From Evansella cellulosilytica DSM 2522 (GTDB lineage: Bacteria > Bacillota > Bacilli > Bacillales > Salisediminibacteriaceae), in NCBI RefSeq assembly GCF_000177235.2, contig NC_014829.1, positions 1,798,001-1,862,000 on the forward strand: a DNA stretch of 64,000 bases. Reading direction: 5' to 3'. A program made the position numbers and the translations under genes. Positions within the stretch are counted from its first letter, which is position 1; each line of letters begins with the position of its first letter. Positions 11,109 to 21,039 of this stretch are shown here, one piece after another. The notes under the pieces were generated by a model, which did no database searches, was not told the origin of the DNA, and saw only the letters and a list, made by a program, of their open reading frames with translations.

Positions 11109-11406
11109 TTTATTAATTATAAAAAAAATTGTCCTTTGTTACATTTATGAGCATATATTTTCAAAGGATAGACAAAAAGAGAACAAGTATGATGAAAAAA
11201 ATAAATTCCTAGCATAAAAATCAAAGGTAGTTTATAATGAAATATTGTGAATTCATATTATTTTTTTGTAAAAATGGGCATAAACAATAAAAGAACAAAT
11301 AAATTGTAAATGTCAAGACTTTTTCTCGTTTTTTTGGTAAAGATAGTAAATGGGAAATGTATAGGCAGAAAGAAGGATTCTTGTAAAGGATGTAGAATAC
11401 AGACAT
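11109..11406 (+). other. AT-rich gap between intron and yqxD; no feature recognised
   Basis: About 300 bases, very AT-rich. It starts with the displaced remainder of the ppsR terminator T-tract (TTTATT). I found no convincing promoter, although one for yqxD-dnaG-sigA is expected here, and no conserved ORF on either strand. Confidence 0.5.
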
Positions 11407-11862
11407 ATGCAAAATAAAAATGTTAAAATATTTGTCGATGGTGATGCTTGTCCTGTTTTGGAAGAAATCCTCTCTATAGCACATAAAAATGAACTATCTG
11501 TTATATTCATTTCTTCCTATGCACATGCAACAAACAAAAGTTTCCCTTATTTTGTTGAGTGTATTTATGTTGATCAAGATAGGGAAGCAGCTGATTTAAA
11601 AATAGCAAACAGTGTAATGAAGGGTGATATTGCAATCACAGATGACCTCGGATTAACTAGTTTATTATTAGCAAAGGGGGTTCTTGTCTTAACCTCTAGA
11701 GGGAAGTTAATTACAAATCGAGAGATAGAATACTTAATGGACTTTAGGTATCAATCAGCTAAAAGGCGTCGTTCTGGTGAAAAAACTAAAGGGCCAAAAA
11801 AGCTATTAGAACAAGATAAATGCTATTTTAAAGAACAATTACAAAAAATCTTGTCATTTTAG
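11407..11862 (+). CDS. yqxD: YqxD/YaiI family protein (DUF188)
   Basis: 151 aa. The N-terminal VDGDACP and the internal IAITDDLGLTSLLLAKG are the conserved acidic motifs of the DUF188 family, which has a PIN/NYN-like nuclease fold; a biochemical role is not established. The only nearby binding site (AAAGGA) is rather distant from ATG 11407, and no better in-frame start exists. First gene of the dnaG-sigA macromolecular synthesis cluster, as in B. subtilis. Confidence 0.88.
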   Translation: MQNKNVKIFVDGDACPVLEEILSIAHKNELSVIFISSYAHATNKSFPYFVECIYVDQDREAADLKIANSVMKGDIAITDDLGLTSLLLAKGVLVLTSRGKLITNREIEYLMDFRYQSAKRRRSGEKTKGPKKLLEQDKCYFKEQLQKILSF

Positions 11863-12000
11863 CAGGAATTTTGACGGAGAGGGCGAAATTATATACGCCA
11901 TCACCTTTTTAATAAAAATAGGAAATAGGAAAGGTGTATAACAATTTTCAACTAAGAAATACATACCTTTTACTTTTCTTATTTGAAAGAAGGTTGGTGA

Positions 12001-13815
12001 ATGACATTGAGTCTTCGTGTATCTGAAGACATAATTGAAGAGATTAGAAAGTCCATCGACATTGTAGATATCATTAGTGAATATGTTCAATTGAAAAAAC
12101 AAGGTAAAAATTTTATTGGACTCTGTCCATTTCATGGAGAGAAGACCCCATCGTTCTCTGTATCACCTGATAAACAGTTATATCATTGTTTTGGCTGTGG
12201 CGCTGGTGGAAATGTATTTTCTTTTATTATGGAAACGGAAGGGCTGCCGTTTTTAGAATCAGTAAAAAAAATAGCGGACCGTATGAATATGGCAATACCA
12301 GAGTTGGAACATGTAACTGATGAAGCTACAAGCAAAGAAGATAGTATAACAAAAATTTGGCATAATGCGCATGCTTTATCTGCCAAACTGTTTCATCACG
12401 TACTAACTTCAACGGATGAAGGAAAAGAAGCTAGAGACTATCTTAGAAATAGAGGTTTTACTAAGGAAGTTATTGATACATTTCAAATAGGTTATGCTCC
12501 GAATTCTTGGGATTTCTTAGCAAGCTTCCTCGAGAAAAGGAAGTTTCCGATGGATGAAATGGTCAAATGTGGGATACTATCTGTCAGAGAATTTGATCAA
12601 AAACCATATGACAGATTTCGCGATCGTATTATATTCCCAATATGGAATAACAAAGGAGATATGATAGCTTTTGGAGGAAGGATTCTTTCTGAAGGAAATC
12701 CGAAGTATTTAAATAGCCCCGAGTCTTCCATATTTAATAAAAGTGAGACTTTGTATTATTTTCATAAAGCTCGACCTTCGATTAGGAAGAAAAATGAAGC
12801 TATCTTATTTGAAGGATATGTTGATGTCATTTCTGCTTGGAAAGCTGGCGTGGATAATGGTGTCGCTTCACTAGGGACAGCTTTATCAACGACGCAAGCA
12901 AAAATGCTAAGAAGATTAACAGACCACGTTATCCTTTGCTATGACTCTGATAATGCTGGACAAAATGCAACAATGAAGAATGCAGCAATATTATCAGAGG
13001 CAGGTTTACAAGTGAGGGTGGCCATACTTCCCGATGGAATGGACCCTGATGATTATATACAAAAAATGGGTGTTGATCGTTTTAATAAAGATGTCATTGG
13101 TCAAAGCTTAACATTAATGGGTTTTAAATTTCAATATTATCGTCGTGGTAAAAATTTGAAAGATGATGGGGAAAGAATGACCTATATTCATCAAATGATT
13201 GAGGAAGTGTCAAAGCTCTCTCATGCTGTGGAAAGAGATCATTATTTAAGAAGGTTGTCTGAGGAATTTTCTCTTTCACTTGAAGCATTAAAGCAACAAC
13301 AAATTCAAGTTTATAAGCAAAGTAAAGGTAAAAATGAAGAACGAAAAGTTGTTCATTCAAATTTTTCAAAGCAACAAAAAAGGCTTTTACTCGCTTATGA
13401 AAACGCAGAAAGAATATTAATTGCACATATGTTAAAAAACAACAGTGTCGCCAATCAAGTACAAAGAAAGGTTGGCGGGGCATTTAATATAGATGAGTAT
13501 CAAGCAATTGCAGCTCACCTTTTTAGCTATTATGCTGATGGGTTCGAGCCAAATCCATCTTCCTTCATAGAATACTTAGAAGATGATAAATTAAAAAGAA
13601 TAACGTCTGAGCTTGCAATGATGACGATTACGGAAGAAATGTCTGAGCAAGAATTGGCCGATTATATTAAACAAATCAAAAATTATCCGAAAAGATTAGA
13701 AGTAGAAAAATTAAAAGTTGAAAGGAAAAAGCTTGAAGAAGCAGAAGAATATGTAGAAGCAGCAAAAATTGCGATGGAAATTATTAAGATAGAGCAAGAC
13801 ATAAAAAACGGATAA
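12001..13815 (+). CDS. dnaG: DNA primase DnaG
   Basis: Makes RNA primers at the replication fork. 604 aa: N-terminal CHC2 zinc domain (CPFHGEKTPSF...YHCFGCGAGG, about residues 40-66), TOPRIM core with FEGYVDVIS and CYDSDNAG, then a C-terminal helicase-binding domain ending in a long charged helix (about residues 560-604). Start ATG 12001 follows GAAGGTTGGTGA. A gap of 139 bases separates it from yqxD, and 47 bases separate it from sigA. Confidence 0.97.
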   Translation: MTLSLRVSEDIIEEIRKSIDIVDIISEYVQLKKQGKNFIGLCPFHGEKTPSFSVSPDKQLYHCFGCGAGGNVFSFIMETEGLPFLESVKKIADRMNMAIPELEHVTDEATSKEDSITKIWHNAHALSAKLFHHVLTSTDEGKEARDYLRNRGFTKEVIDTFQIGYAPNSWDFLASFLEKRKFPMDEMVKCGILSVREFDQKPYDRFRDRIIFPIWNNKGDMIAFGGRILSEGNPKYLNSPESSIFNKSETLYYFHKARPSIRKKNEAILFEGYVDVISAWKAGVDNGVASLGTALSTTQAKMLRRLTDHVILCYDSDNAGQNATMKNAAILSEAGLQVRVAILPDGMDPDDYIQKMGVDRFNKDVIGQSLTLMGFKFQYYRRGKNLKDDGERMTYIHQMIEEVSKLSHAVERDHYLRRLSEEFSLSLEALKQQQIQVYKQSKGKNEERKVVHSNFSKQQKRLLLAYENAERILIAHMLKNNSVANQVQRKVGGAFNIDEYQAIAAHLFSYYADGFEPNPSSFIEYLEDDKLKRITSELAMMTITEEMSEQELADYIKQIKNYPKRLEVEKLKVERKKLEEAEEYVEAAKIAMEIIKIEQDIKNG

Positions 13816-13862
13816 ATAGGACGATGCGGAAGTTGTCTTGAATTAGAGGAAGGAGGGATCGT

Positions 13863-14981
13863 ATGGCAGACAAACCACTACGCCCGATGGCGGAAGGGGA
13901 TTTAACCATCGATCAAGTTAAAGAGCAATTACTAGAGGCAGGTAAAAAGAGGGGTGTATTAACATACGCAGAAATTACAGAGCGCCTCGCAGTATTCGAT
14001 CAAGACTCAGATCAAATGGATGAATTCTTTGAATTTCTAGGTGAACAAGGTGTTGAAATACTAAATGAAACAGAAGGTGTGCCTAGTCTTCAGCAAGTTG
14101 AAAAAGAAGAAGAGGAAATTGATTTAAACGATTTAAGTGTACCACCAGGAATTAAGATTAATGATCCTGTCCGTATGTATTTAAAGGAAATTGGACGTGT
14201 ACCACTTTTATCGGCCTCTGAAGAAATAGATTTAGCAAAGAAAATTGAAGATGGTGATGAAGAAGCAAAGCGCCGTTTAGCAGAGGCAAACCTCCGACTT
14301 GTTGTCAGTATCGCTAAAAGATATGTCGGCCGAGGAATGTTATTTTTAGATCTCATTCAAGAAGGAAATATGGGACTTATAAAAGCAGTTGAGAAATTTG
14401 ATTATAATAAAGGTTACAAATTCAGTACTTATGCGACATGGTGGATTCGTCAAGCAATTACACGTGCAATCGCAGACCAAGCGAGAACAATTAGAATCCC
14501 TGTTCATATGGTAGAGACGATAAATAAATTAATTCGTGTTCAAAGACAACTTCTTCAAGATTTAGGTCGCGAGCCTTCCCCAGAAGAAGTGTCTAAAGAA
14601 ATGGATTTAACACCAGATAAAGTGAGAGAGATTTTGAAAATTGCACAGGAACCAGTCTCACTTGAAACACCAATTGGTGAAGAAGACGATTCACATTTAG
14701 GTGATTTTATTGAAGATCAGGAAGCGCTAGCGCCGTCGGATGCTGCTGCTTACGAGTTATTAAAAGAACAGCTTGAAGATGTTCTTGACACTCTTACTGA
14801 TCGTGAAGAAAATGTTTTGCGTCTCCGTTTCGGTTTAGACGATGGACGTACTCGTACACTAGAAGAAGTAGGTAAAGTTTTCGGTGTAACAAGAGAAAGA
14901 ATTCGTCAAATTGAAGCGAAAGCATTACGTAAGTTAAGACACCCTAGCCGTAGTAAACGTCTAAAGGATTTCTTAGAATAA
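13863..14981 (+). CDS. sigA: RNA polymerase primary sigma factor SigA (RpoD)
   Basis: Housekeeping sigma factor. 372 aa, the B. subtilis SigA length. Order of parts: acidic region 1.1 at the N-terminus, region 1.2 ([11 protein letters not shown]), region 2 ([30 protein letters not shown]), region 3, and region 4 with the helix-turn-helix [20 protein letters not shown] strong AGGAAGGAGG site precedes ATG 13863. Last gene of the yqxD-dnaG-sigA unit; a terminator follows. Confidence 0.98.
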   Translation: MADKPLRPMAEGDLTIDQVKEQLLEAGKKRGVLTYAEITERLAVFDQDSDQMDEFFEFLGEQGVEILNETEGVPSLQQVEKEEEEIDLNDLSVPPGIKINDPVRMYLKEIGRVPLLSASEEIDLAKKIEDGDEEAKRRLAEANLRLVVSIAKRYVGRGMLFLDLIQEGNMGLIKAVEKFDYNKGYKFSTYATWWIRQAITRAIADQARTIRIPVHMVETINKLIRVQRQLLQDLGREPSPEEVSKEMDLTPDKVREILKIAQEPVSLETPIGEEDDSHLGDFIEDQEALAPSDAAAYELLKEQLEDVLDTLTDREENVLRLRFGLDDGRTRTLEEVGKVFGVTRERIRQIEAKALRKLRHPSRSKRLKDFLE

Positions 14982-14990
14982 TTAAAATAA

Positions 14991-15031
14991 TAGGCCTGGC
15001 AATGCTAGCTGTTGTCAGGCTCCTTATTTTT
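14991..15031 (+). terminator. Rho-independent terminator after sigA
   Basis: Stem GCCTGGCAA pairs with TTGTCAGGC (one mismatch), loop TGCTAGCTG, followed by TCCTTATTTTTT. Confidence 0.85.
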
Positions 15032-15059
15032 TCAAAAATACATAAAGAGAGAGCCGTAT

Positions 15060-15593
15060 ATGGATAGCAAGAAAAAAATAATTATTAAAGAAATTTACTA
15101 TTGGAAAGAAAACAACTTACTTCCTGAAATATATTGCAATTTTTTGCTGCGTTTATATTCAGAAGGTGAAGAAATCGAAAAACATGACGCAAATCAAATG
15201 ATTCAATATTTTAAAGCTATGTTAATGATACTATTAGCTTTATTGTTGATAGCGCTATCATTTGTTGTCATTTATTTTACTCAGTTTTCCCCCTCAATGC
15301 AAATTCTTATTATGGTAGGCATAACAGGAACATTATTCTTTGTATGCTATAAACTTTTGAAAAGAGATCTACTACTTGCACATATTTATGTAATGGTGAC
15401 TGCGTTTATGTCGTTTATCACTGTATTACATATGCACTCATTGTATTTTGATAATAACCATCTGTATTTAGGTGTTTTTATTTTTATATTGTGTCTAACA
15501 TGGGTATATATAGGATATCGATTTAAACTACAATATTTATGTATTGCCGGTGGCGTCGGTATTGTATTGTTTTTTATTTTTCAGTTTATGTAA
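15060..15593 (+). CDS. Uncharacterised membrane protein
   Basis: 177 aa from ATG 15060, with GAGAGAG upstream. The soluble N-terminal 50 residues are charged (KEIYYWKENNLLPEIYC...) and loosely resemble the N-terminal region of DUF2157-type membrane proteins. About five hydrophobic segments fill the rest. I do not recognise the family with confidence and assign no function. It lies between the sigA terminator and a phosphodiesterase gene 50 bases downstream, with which it may be cotranscribed. Confidence 0.7.
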   Translation: MDSKKKIIIKEIYYWKENNLLPEIYCNFLLRLYSEGEEIEKHDANQMIQYFKAMLMILLALLLIALSFVVIYFTQFSPSMQILIMVGITGTLFFVCYKLLKRDLLLAHIYVMVTAFMSFITVLHMHSLYFDNNHLYLGVFIFILCLTWVYIGYRFKLQYLCIAGGVGIVLFFIFQFM

Positions 15594-15642
15594 AAAAATT
15601 TCTACTGTGAATGATAGTGGAAAGCGAAGAGGAGTCTTACCT

Positions 15643-16380
15643 ATGAAGATTATTGCTCATCGTGGGAATAAACAATACTATCCTGAAAATACAATGATTT
15701 CATTCCATTCAGCCGCTATGTACCCGATTGATGGTATTGAATTTGATTTACAACTTACAAAAGACGAAATACCTGTCGTCATTCACGATGATAAAATTGA
15801 TCGAACTACAAACGGAACAGGTTCTGTGTCATCTTATACTTTTGACGAATTAAAAAAATACGACGCAGGGAGTTGGTTTCACTCTCGATTCAGAGGTGAG
15901 AGAATACCGTCTTTAGAGGAAGTTGTCCATTGGGCAAAAGATAAAGAACTAACGTTGCATATCGAGTTAAAACGTCAGAAAAGAAAAACGAATCGCTACT
16001 TACATGCATGTTTGCAAATAATAGATGAATATAACATGAATGAGTCAGTTGTCATTAGTACTTTTTTTCATCCTTATTTAAATGTGATAAAGCAAATAAA
16101 TCCAGCAATAAGAACAGCATTATTAACAAAGTTACCAGTGATTAAGGCTGTTAAATATGCTAAGAAAGTTAATGCTGACGCTATTCATATTCGTCACACA
16201 TTCCAATCATCATATTATTATCAAAGGTGGACACTTAATGGGCTACCGGTGCGTGCTTATAATGTTAAACGTTTGAGAGACGCTTTAAAGTGTCAGCGTC
16301 ATAATATTGATGCTATCATTACTAGCAACCTTAAACAGCTAACGGATTTTATTCGTTCCGAATCTATGTCATCACCTTAG
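15643..16380 (+). CDS. Glycerophosphodiester phosphodiesterase
   Basis: Hydrolyses glycerophosphodiesters to glycerol-3-phosphate and an alcohol. 245 aa, cytoplasmic (no signal peptide once ATG 15643, after GAGGAG, is used; the open frame to 15544 is an extension). The GDPD core is clear: IAHRGNKQYYPENT, IEFDLQLTKD and VVIHDDKIDRTTNGTG, then LHIELKR and a C-terminal AYNVKR block. The usual second half of the TIM barrel is present, so the protein is complete. Confidence 0.9.
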   Translation: MKIIAHRGNKQYYPENTMISFHSAAMYPIDGIEFDLQLTKDEIPVVIHDDKIDRTTNGTGSVSSYTFDELKKYDAGSWFHSRFRGERIPSLEEVVHWAKDKELTLHIELKRQKRKTNRYLHACLQIIDEYNMNESVVISTFFHPYLNVIKQINPAIRTALLTKLPVIKAVKYAKKVNADAIHIRHTFQSSYYYQRWTLNGLPVRAYNVKRLRDALKCQRHNIDAIITSNLKQLTDFIRSESMSSP

Positions 16381-16507
16381 GGGAGATGGATAGAGGAAGT
16401 TAGCTTTTTTACTTTCTTATTGATAAAATATAAAGTACAATATACTATAGCTTAGCTTTGGCAAGCTTTTGGGGATTATTTCTTATTTTTTAAAGGAGGT
16501 ACATAAC

Positions 16508-16882
16508 ATGAAAGGGAAACCCCTTTATCCTTTTGCAGTAACAGCTATTTTGGGGATTGCTTTAATCGTTGTCTTGTCTTTTATCGGATTAGATCAAAGT
16601 CGAGACATGGCAGGAGAAGATAATGGTGGGGAAGAAACACCACAATTTGATGATCCGATTGAATTAGGAGAATACGTATACGAGCAAAATTGTATCAACT
16701 GTCATGGTGGAGATTTGGCTGGTGTTGGTTCAAACCCTGCTATTAATGGACTTGAAGGAGTAAAGTCTGAGGAAGAAATAGTTGCTATTATTCATGAAGG
16801 ACCTGGAGCGATGCCTGCATTCCCTCAATTAGGAGAAGAGGCAGAAGCGGTAGCACAATATATCTTATCATTTTCAGAATAG
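16508..16882 (+). CDS. cccA: Cytochrome c550, membrane-anchored
   Basis: Small class I c-type cytochrome for electron transfer on the outer face of the membrane. 124 aa: N-terminal membrane anchor (about residues 6-26), an acidic Gly/Glu linker, then the haem site CINCH at about residue 61 and a distal Met in GAMPAF. An ATG with the strong site AAAGGAGG upstream fixes the start at 16508. Position after sigA matches cccA of B. subtilis. Confidence 0.92.
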   Translation: MKGKPLYPFAVTAILGIALIVVLSFIGLDQSRDMAGEDNGGEETPQFDDPIELGEYVYEQNCINCHGGDLAGVGSNPAINGLEGVKSEEEIVAIIHEGPGAMPAFPQLGEEAEAVAQYILSFSE

Positions 16883-16892
16883 TAACGACGGT

Positions 16893-16938
16893 AAAGAGGG
16901 TGACTCGAAGGTTATTTTGGCCTACGAGTCACCCTTTA
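16893..16938. terminator. Palindromic terminator, GACTC family
   Basis: Stem GGGTGACTCG pairs with CGAGTCACCC around a loop of about 17 bases with flanking AAAG/CTTT. It ends cccA. Member of the dispersed hairpin family described in the findings. Confidence 0.75.
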
Positions 16939-17038
16939 AGCAATGTGTCATCTTATGACCGGCGTGTCACGTGCCCTAGCCATTGTTAGTGGGACATTCT
17001 TCGTTTGCTACATAAATTGATGCTTAATAAAAAGATTC

Positions 17039-17060
17039 TGTTAAAGACTAGTGTTGATTT
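17039..17060 (+). repeat. Short intergenic repeat containing CTAGTGTTGATTT
   Basis: The sequence TGTTAAAGA followed by CTAGTGTTGATTT recurs, inverted and with one base fewer, at 39426-39446, and a shorter match is at 53347-53356. It lies in the 230-base gap between the cccA terminator and trmK. Confidence 0.5.
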
Positions 17061-17167
17061 TGACGAAAGGTGCGAGACGCCTGCGGTATAAGAGCATTTG
17101 AAGCGAAATCATCAAAAAAGATTGACATAGCCATTAAAAATAGATATTTAATAAAAAGGTGAATGAA

Positions 17168-17881
17168 ATGAACGAAAATAAATTATCGAAAAGACTTGAA
17201 ATAGTAGCTTCTTATGTTAAAAAAGGATCAGTAGTTGCAGATATAGGTTCAGACCACGCTTATTTACCAATCTTTCTACTTCAGAATAACATTGCTATTA
17301 AGGCTGTTGCTGGTGAGGTGAATAAAGGACCTCTTTTATCAGCAAAAGCGCAAGTAGAGAGATGTCACTTAGAAAACGAGATAAAAGTGAAGCTTGGTGA
17401 TGGTTTAGACGTATTAAAGGATGAGGTTGATGTCGATACAGTTACCATTGCTGGAATGGGTGGGCCTTTAATCTCCCAAATATTAGAGAACGGTAAACAT
17501 ATGCTACAACATGTAAATAGGTTAATATTACAGCCCAATATAGCTGCAGACGCTATTAGGAAATGGTTTTTGATAGAAGGCTGGTGTTTACTGAGCGAGA
17601 CAATTATAGAAGAAGATGGTCATATTTATGAAATATTAGTTGCTGAAAAGGGGGATGCAAAAACGCCTTATAGTGATGAAATTGAAAAGGAATTGTGGCT
17701 TGGACCATATCTCTTAAAGGAGAACAGTACACCATTTATACAAAAGTGGAAAAAGGAATATGAGCAATTAGAAAAAATAGCGTCTCAAATAAATGAATCT
17801 CATTCTACTTCAAAGGCATTGTTAGAGAAAAAGAAAAGTGTTGGCTTAAAAATGAATTGGTTAAGGGAGGTTTTACAATGA
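17168..17881 (+). CDS. trmK: tRNA (adenine(22)-N1)-methyltransferase TrmK (YqfN)
   Basis: SAM-dependent methylation of A22 in tRNA. 237 aa. N-terminal KLSKRLEIVASYV, SAM-binding VADIGSDHAYLPI, and the catalytic block TIAGMGGPLI are all visible; the C-terminal third is a coiled coil. ATG 17168 sits at the correct distance from AAGGTGA; GTG 17159 is too close to it. Its last codon overlaps the yqfO start as ATGA. Confidence 0.93.
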   Translation: MNENKLSKRLEIVASYVKKGSVVADIGSDHAYLPIFLLQNNIAIKAVAGEVNKGPLLSAKAQVERCHLENEIKVKLGDGLDVLKDEVDVDTVTIAGMGGPLISQILENGKHMLQHVNRLILQPNIAADAIRKWFLIEGWCLLSETIIEEDGHIYEILVAEKGDAKTPYSDEIEKELWLGPYLLKENSTPFIQKWKKEYEQLEKIASQINESHSTSKALLEKKKSVGLKMNWLREVLQ

Positions 17882-18996
17882 AACTGGCGAATGGGCAAAC
17901 TATTATTCAATATTTTGAATCATATTCTCCAAAGTCATTGGCTGTCGAAGGTGATAAAGTTGGTTTACAAATAGGTACTTTGAGTAAGCCAATAAAAAAA
18001 ATTATGGTAGCCCTCGATGTACTAGAATCGGTAGTCGATGAAGCGATTGAGGAAGGGGTCGACTTAATCATTGCACATCACCCTATTATCTTTAGGCCAA
18101 TTAAAGCACTACGTACGGATAATGCATATGGGAGAACGATCGAGAAGCTTATAAAGCATAACATTGCCGTTTATGCGGCACATACGAACTTGGATGTAGC
18201 CCCTGGTGGTGTAAATGATCTAATGGCAGATGCACTACGCTTAACAAATACAGAAGTGCTCGTTAAGACATCCGAAGATGAGTTGAAGAAGCTGGTCGTA
18301 TTTGTTCCTGATGAGCAAGCGGTGAAAGTGCGAGAAGCTTTAGGAAATGCTGGTGCTGGATATATCGGTAATTATAGTCATTGTACTTTTAACTCGAATG
18401 GTACAGGTACCTTTAAGCCAGGAGAGGGAGCGAATCCTTATATAGGTGACCAAGGCAAAATGGAGTACGTTTCGGAAGTGAAAATAGAGACTGTTTTTCC
18501 TGCATCAATCGAAAAGAAAGTGTTGCGTTCAATGATCACAGCTCATCCGTATGAAGAGCCTGCCTACGATATTTATGATCTAGATGTAGAAGGCACTCCG
18601 TTAGGACTAGGTAGAATAGGGGAGCTTGCTGAAGAAATGGATTTGCAAAGCTTCGCTGAACATGTGAAATCTGCTTTTGACGTATCAGGGGTACGTGTTG
18701 TAGGGGATATTTCTAGAAAGATACGCAAGGTTGCAGTTTTAGGTGGAGACGGTAATAAATATATCTCTTCGGCAATTTTTAAAGGTGCGGACGTGTATGT
18801 TACGGGGGATTTATATTACCATGTAGCTCATGATGCAATGATGGAAGGTTTATGTATTGTTGATCCCGGCCATAATGTGGAGAAGATAATGAAGCAGGCA
18901 GTACAGGATAAAATAGGCTTATATTTAAATGAAAAGGGTTATGATACGAAGGTAATTACCTCAAGTATTAACACAGATCCTTTTCAATTTATGTAG
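17878..18996 (+). CDS. yqfO: Nif3-like dinuclear metal centre protein YqfO
   Basis: 372 aa Nif3/DUF34 protein. The N- and C-terminal Nif3 halves carry the metal ligands (IIAHHPIIF, AAHTNLD, VTGDLYYHVAHDA, VDPGHNVEK), and the inserted CutA-like domain of long Gram-positive members lies between (about residues 130-235). Proposed roles in the family include metal-dependent hydrolysis; function is unsettled. Start overlaps the trmK stop, with GGGAGG upstream. Confidence 0.92.
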   Translation: MKLANGQTIIQYFESYSPKSLAVEGDKVGLQIGTLSKPIKKIMVALDVLESVVDEAIEEGVDLIIAHHPIIFRPIKALRTDNAYGRTIEKLIKHNIAVYAAHTNLDVAPGGVNDLMADALRLTNTEVLVKTSEDELKKLVVFVPDEQAVKVREALGNAGAGYIGNYSHCTFNSNGTGTFKPGEGANPYIGDQGKMEYVSEVKIETVFPASIEKKVLRSMITAHPYEEPAYDIYDLDVEGTPLGLGRIGELAEEMDLQSFAEHVKSAFDVSGVRVVGDISRKIRKVAVLGGDGNKYISSAIFKGADVYVTGDLYYHVAHDAMMEGLCIVDPGHNVEKIMKQAVQDKIGLYLNEKGYDTKVITSSINTDPFQFM

Positions 18997-19090
18997 AAGT
19001 CGCTTGCTTTTAACTATCCAGTAGGATTTTGAGCTTATGTTATTGCTAAGACCGTTCATGCTTATCGTAAAATCATAAGTCATAAGTCAA

Positions 19091-19139
19091 AAGAGAGACT
19101 CAACAGGTAAAAATCAACCTTATGAGTCTCCATTTTTTT
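19091..19139. terminator. Bidirectional palindromic terminator between yqfO and ispH
   Basis: Stem GGAGACTCA...TGAGTCTCC in the region 19094-19131 with TTTTTTT on the + side. It separates convergent genes. The central part, including the loop, is the reverse complement of the hairpin at 49126-49174 with one mismatch over about 32 bases. Confidence 0.85.
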
Positions 19140-19171
19140 GAAAATGATTAGAAGCTTCTTTGTTATTTTTA

Positions 19172-20122
19172 TTAAAGCGAAGCTTTCTTTTTTACTTTAG
19201 GTAGTATTTTAGTTAGTTTAACTGTACTTGTAGTATCCCAAGTATGAGGATCATCTTCATCAAATTGCTCTAAAAAGCGAATTAACTCCTTCGTAATAGG
19301 GGTGGGTGTACTAGCCCCTGAAGTTACTGCAACTGTATTAATTCCTTTTAACCATTCAAGGTTTAATTCATTTATATTAGCTATTCGATACGCTGGTGTT
19401 CCTGCGATCTCTTTTGACACTTGTGCAAGTCTGTTGGAGTTATTACTTTTAGGGTCACCAACAACTAATAGTAAATCAGCCTCTTTCGCTTGCTCGGCTA
19501 CTGCTTCTTGTCGAACCTGTGTAGCTAAGCAAATTTCATTATGAACTTCTGCGTGAGGATATTTAGTTAAAGCATGGTTAATAATGTGAGAAACATCCCA
19601 TTGACTCATTGTAGTTTGGTTTGTTATTAAGATTTTATTAGATTTTATATCTAGATGGTCAACGTCTTCCTTTGTTTCTACAAGGTGTACGATATCTGGG
19701 GCTACCCCTACTGCACCTTCGGGCTCGGGATGACCCTTTTTGCCAATATAAATTACTTCGTAGTTTTCTACCTGCTTTTCTTTTATCAAATCATGCGTCT
19801 TTGTAACGTCTGGGCACGTAGCGTCGACAGTCGTTAACCCTTTTTTCTTAGCTAATTCCCTTACTTCTGGAGATACACCGTGAGCTGTAAAAATGACAGA
19901 ACCTTTATCAACTTTCTTTAAAATTTCTAGGCGGTTAGGTCCGTCTAAAGTAACAATTCCTTCTTCCGTAAAGGCGTCTGTTACGTGTTTATTATGAACA
20001 ATCATACCTAAAATATAGATTGGTCTAGGTAAATCTAAATTTTCAGCCGCTTGTCTAGCTAAAACCATGGCATCAACGACACCGTAGCAATAGCCACGCG
20101 GAGAAATTTTGATGACTTTCAT
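19172..20122 (-). CDS. ispH: 4-hydroxy-3-methylbut-2-enyl diphosphate reductase IspH (LytB)
   Basis: Last step of the MEP isoprenoid pathway: HMBPP to IPP and DMAPP. 316 aa. Iron-sulfur cysteines appear in [15 protein letters not shown] and [15 protein letters not shown] and the TSGASTP motif are conserved. Two adjacent ATG codons exist (20125 and 20122), with AGGAGG upstream; the second gives the usual [10 protein letters not shown] start. With ispG at 35 kb, two MEP steps are encoded in this window. Confidence 0.96.
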   Translation of the reverse strand: MKVIKISPRGYCYGVVDAMVLARQAAENLDLPRPIYILGMIVHNKHVTDAFTEEGIVTLDGPNRLEILKKVDKGSVIFTAHGVSPEVRELAKKKGLTTVDATCPDVTKTHDLIKEKQVENYEVIYIGKKGHPEPEGAVGVAPDIVHLVETKEDVDHLDIKSNKILITNQTTMSQWDVSHIINHALTKYPHAEVHNEICLATQVRQEAVAEQAKEADLLLVVGDPKSNNSNRLAQVSKEIAGTPAYRIANINELNLEWLKGINTVAVTSGASTPTPITKELIRFLEQFDEDDPHTWDTTSTVKLTKILPKVKKKASL

Positions 20123-20341
20123 CATGATTCCTCCTTTATGTTGTTTAATTCAATCCTAATGTAGAATTACTCTTTCCATTATAAAGGCTATACTATTATT
20201 TTGCCAAAGAAATTCATATGATTTAATAAGGGAACACTGAATTGAAGAGCTAGATAAAGGAAACATAAAGAAAATAGTTTCGCTGTTGGTTATTTAGTGG
20301 ACATGCGGCGAAGTTTAAATGGAGACGAAAAGGGAACAAGT

Positions 20342-20390
20342 GGAGGGCACTGAAAAAGTAAAGTTTGATCTTTTTCAGTGCCCTCTAATT
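20342..20390. terminator. Palindromic hairpin, CACTGAAAAAG family
   Basis: Long stem GAGGGCACTGAAAAAG pairing with CTTTTTCAGTGCCCTC around TAAAGTTTGAT. It lies 24 bases after the stop of the minus-strand CarD gene. A clear T-run is lacking, so terminator function is inferred from position. Confidence 0.65.
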
Positions 20391-20413
20391 TCAAATTTGA
20401 AAATAATAGGGAT

Positions 20414-20905
20414 TTAAGCTCCCTTTGAATTTTCGTTTATAAATTGATATGCTTCCTCTTCGGATATATTTTTTACAAGCATTAATTCACTAACTATAAA
20501 TTGCTTCGCACGATCTAAGTTTTTACGGTCTTCCATATGTAAACCGTTCGTGCGCTCACCTTCTTTGGACGTTAAATTTGCAATGACCATCGCTGCATCT
20601 ATAATTGAACCAGATTTAAGTAATGTTTCATTTTCCTTCGAATATGGTCTTGCAGCTTCTTTTTTGGAGGCATATTCAGTAGGCTGCATTGCAGTTACTA
20701 CTTCTTCAATTTGTTTTGGTTGAATGATCTTTCTTAAACCTGAGCTCTTTATTCGATTTTCGGGTAACATTAAAGTAACGTGATTGAGAGGGAAAAATAC
20801 GACATAGTAATTAAGCTTTTCACCTAAAATATCTTTTTCTTCAATATCTTTAATTGTACCAGCTCCGTGGTATGGATAAACAACATGATCACCGACGTTA
20901 AACAT
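20414..20905 (-). CDS. CarD-like transcription regulator (CarD_CdnL_TRCF family)
   Basis: 163 aa. N-terminal Tudor-like RNA polymerase interaction module with FNVGDHVVYPYHGAGTI, followed by a helical C-terminal domain, as in CarD/CdnL proteins that bind the RNAP beta subunit at promoters. ATG 20905 is chosen because GGAGG is 7 bases upstream of it but only 1 base from the upstream ATG at 20911. It has its own short promoter region. Its regulon cannot be deduced. Confidence 0.88.
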   Translation of the reverse strand: MFNVGDHVVYPYHGAGTIKDIEEKDILGEKLNYYVVFFPLNHVTLMLPENRIKSSGLRKIIQPKQIEEVVTAMQPTEYASKKEAARPYSKENETLLKSGSIIDAAMVIANLTSKEGERTNGLHMEDRKNLDRAKQFIVSELMLVKNISEEEAYQFINENSKGA

Positions 20906-21004
20906 GGGCATTCCTCCAATACAATGTTAAATACATTGTAACATAAATGGAATTAAATTTAAAATTTTACTATGGAATTAAAGATTAGTCAACAAGAAAA
21001 TGAA

Positions 21005-21038
21005 AAGAAAAGCCAGTCATACGTAGTAATGACTGGAA
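21005..21038 (-). terminator. Rho-independent terminator of yqfQ
   Basis: On the minus strand, CCAGTCAT pairs with ATGACTGG around TACTACGT, followed by CTTTTCTTTTC, immediately after the yqfQ stop. Confidence 0.75.
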
Positions 21039-21039
21039 G

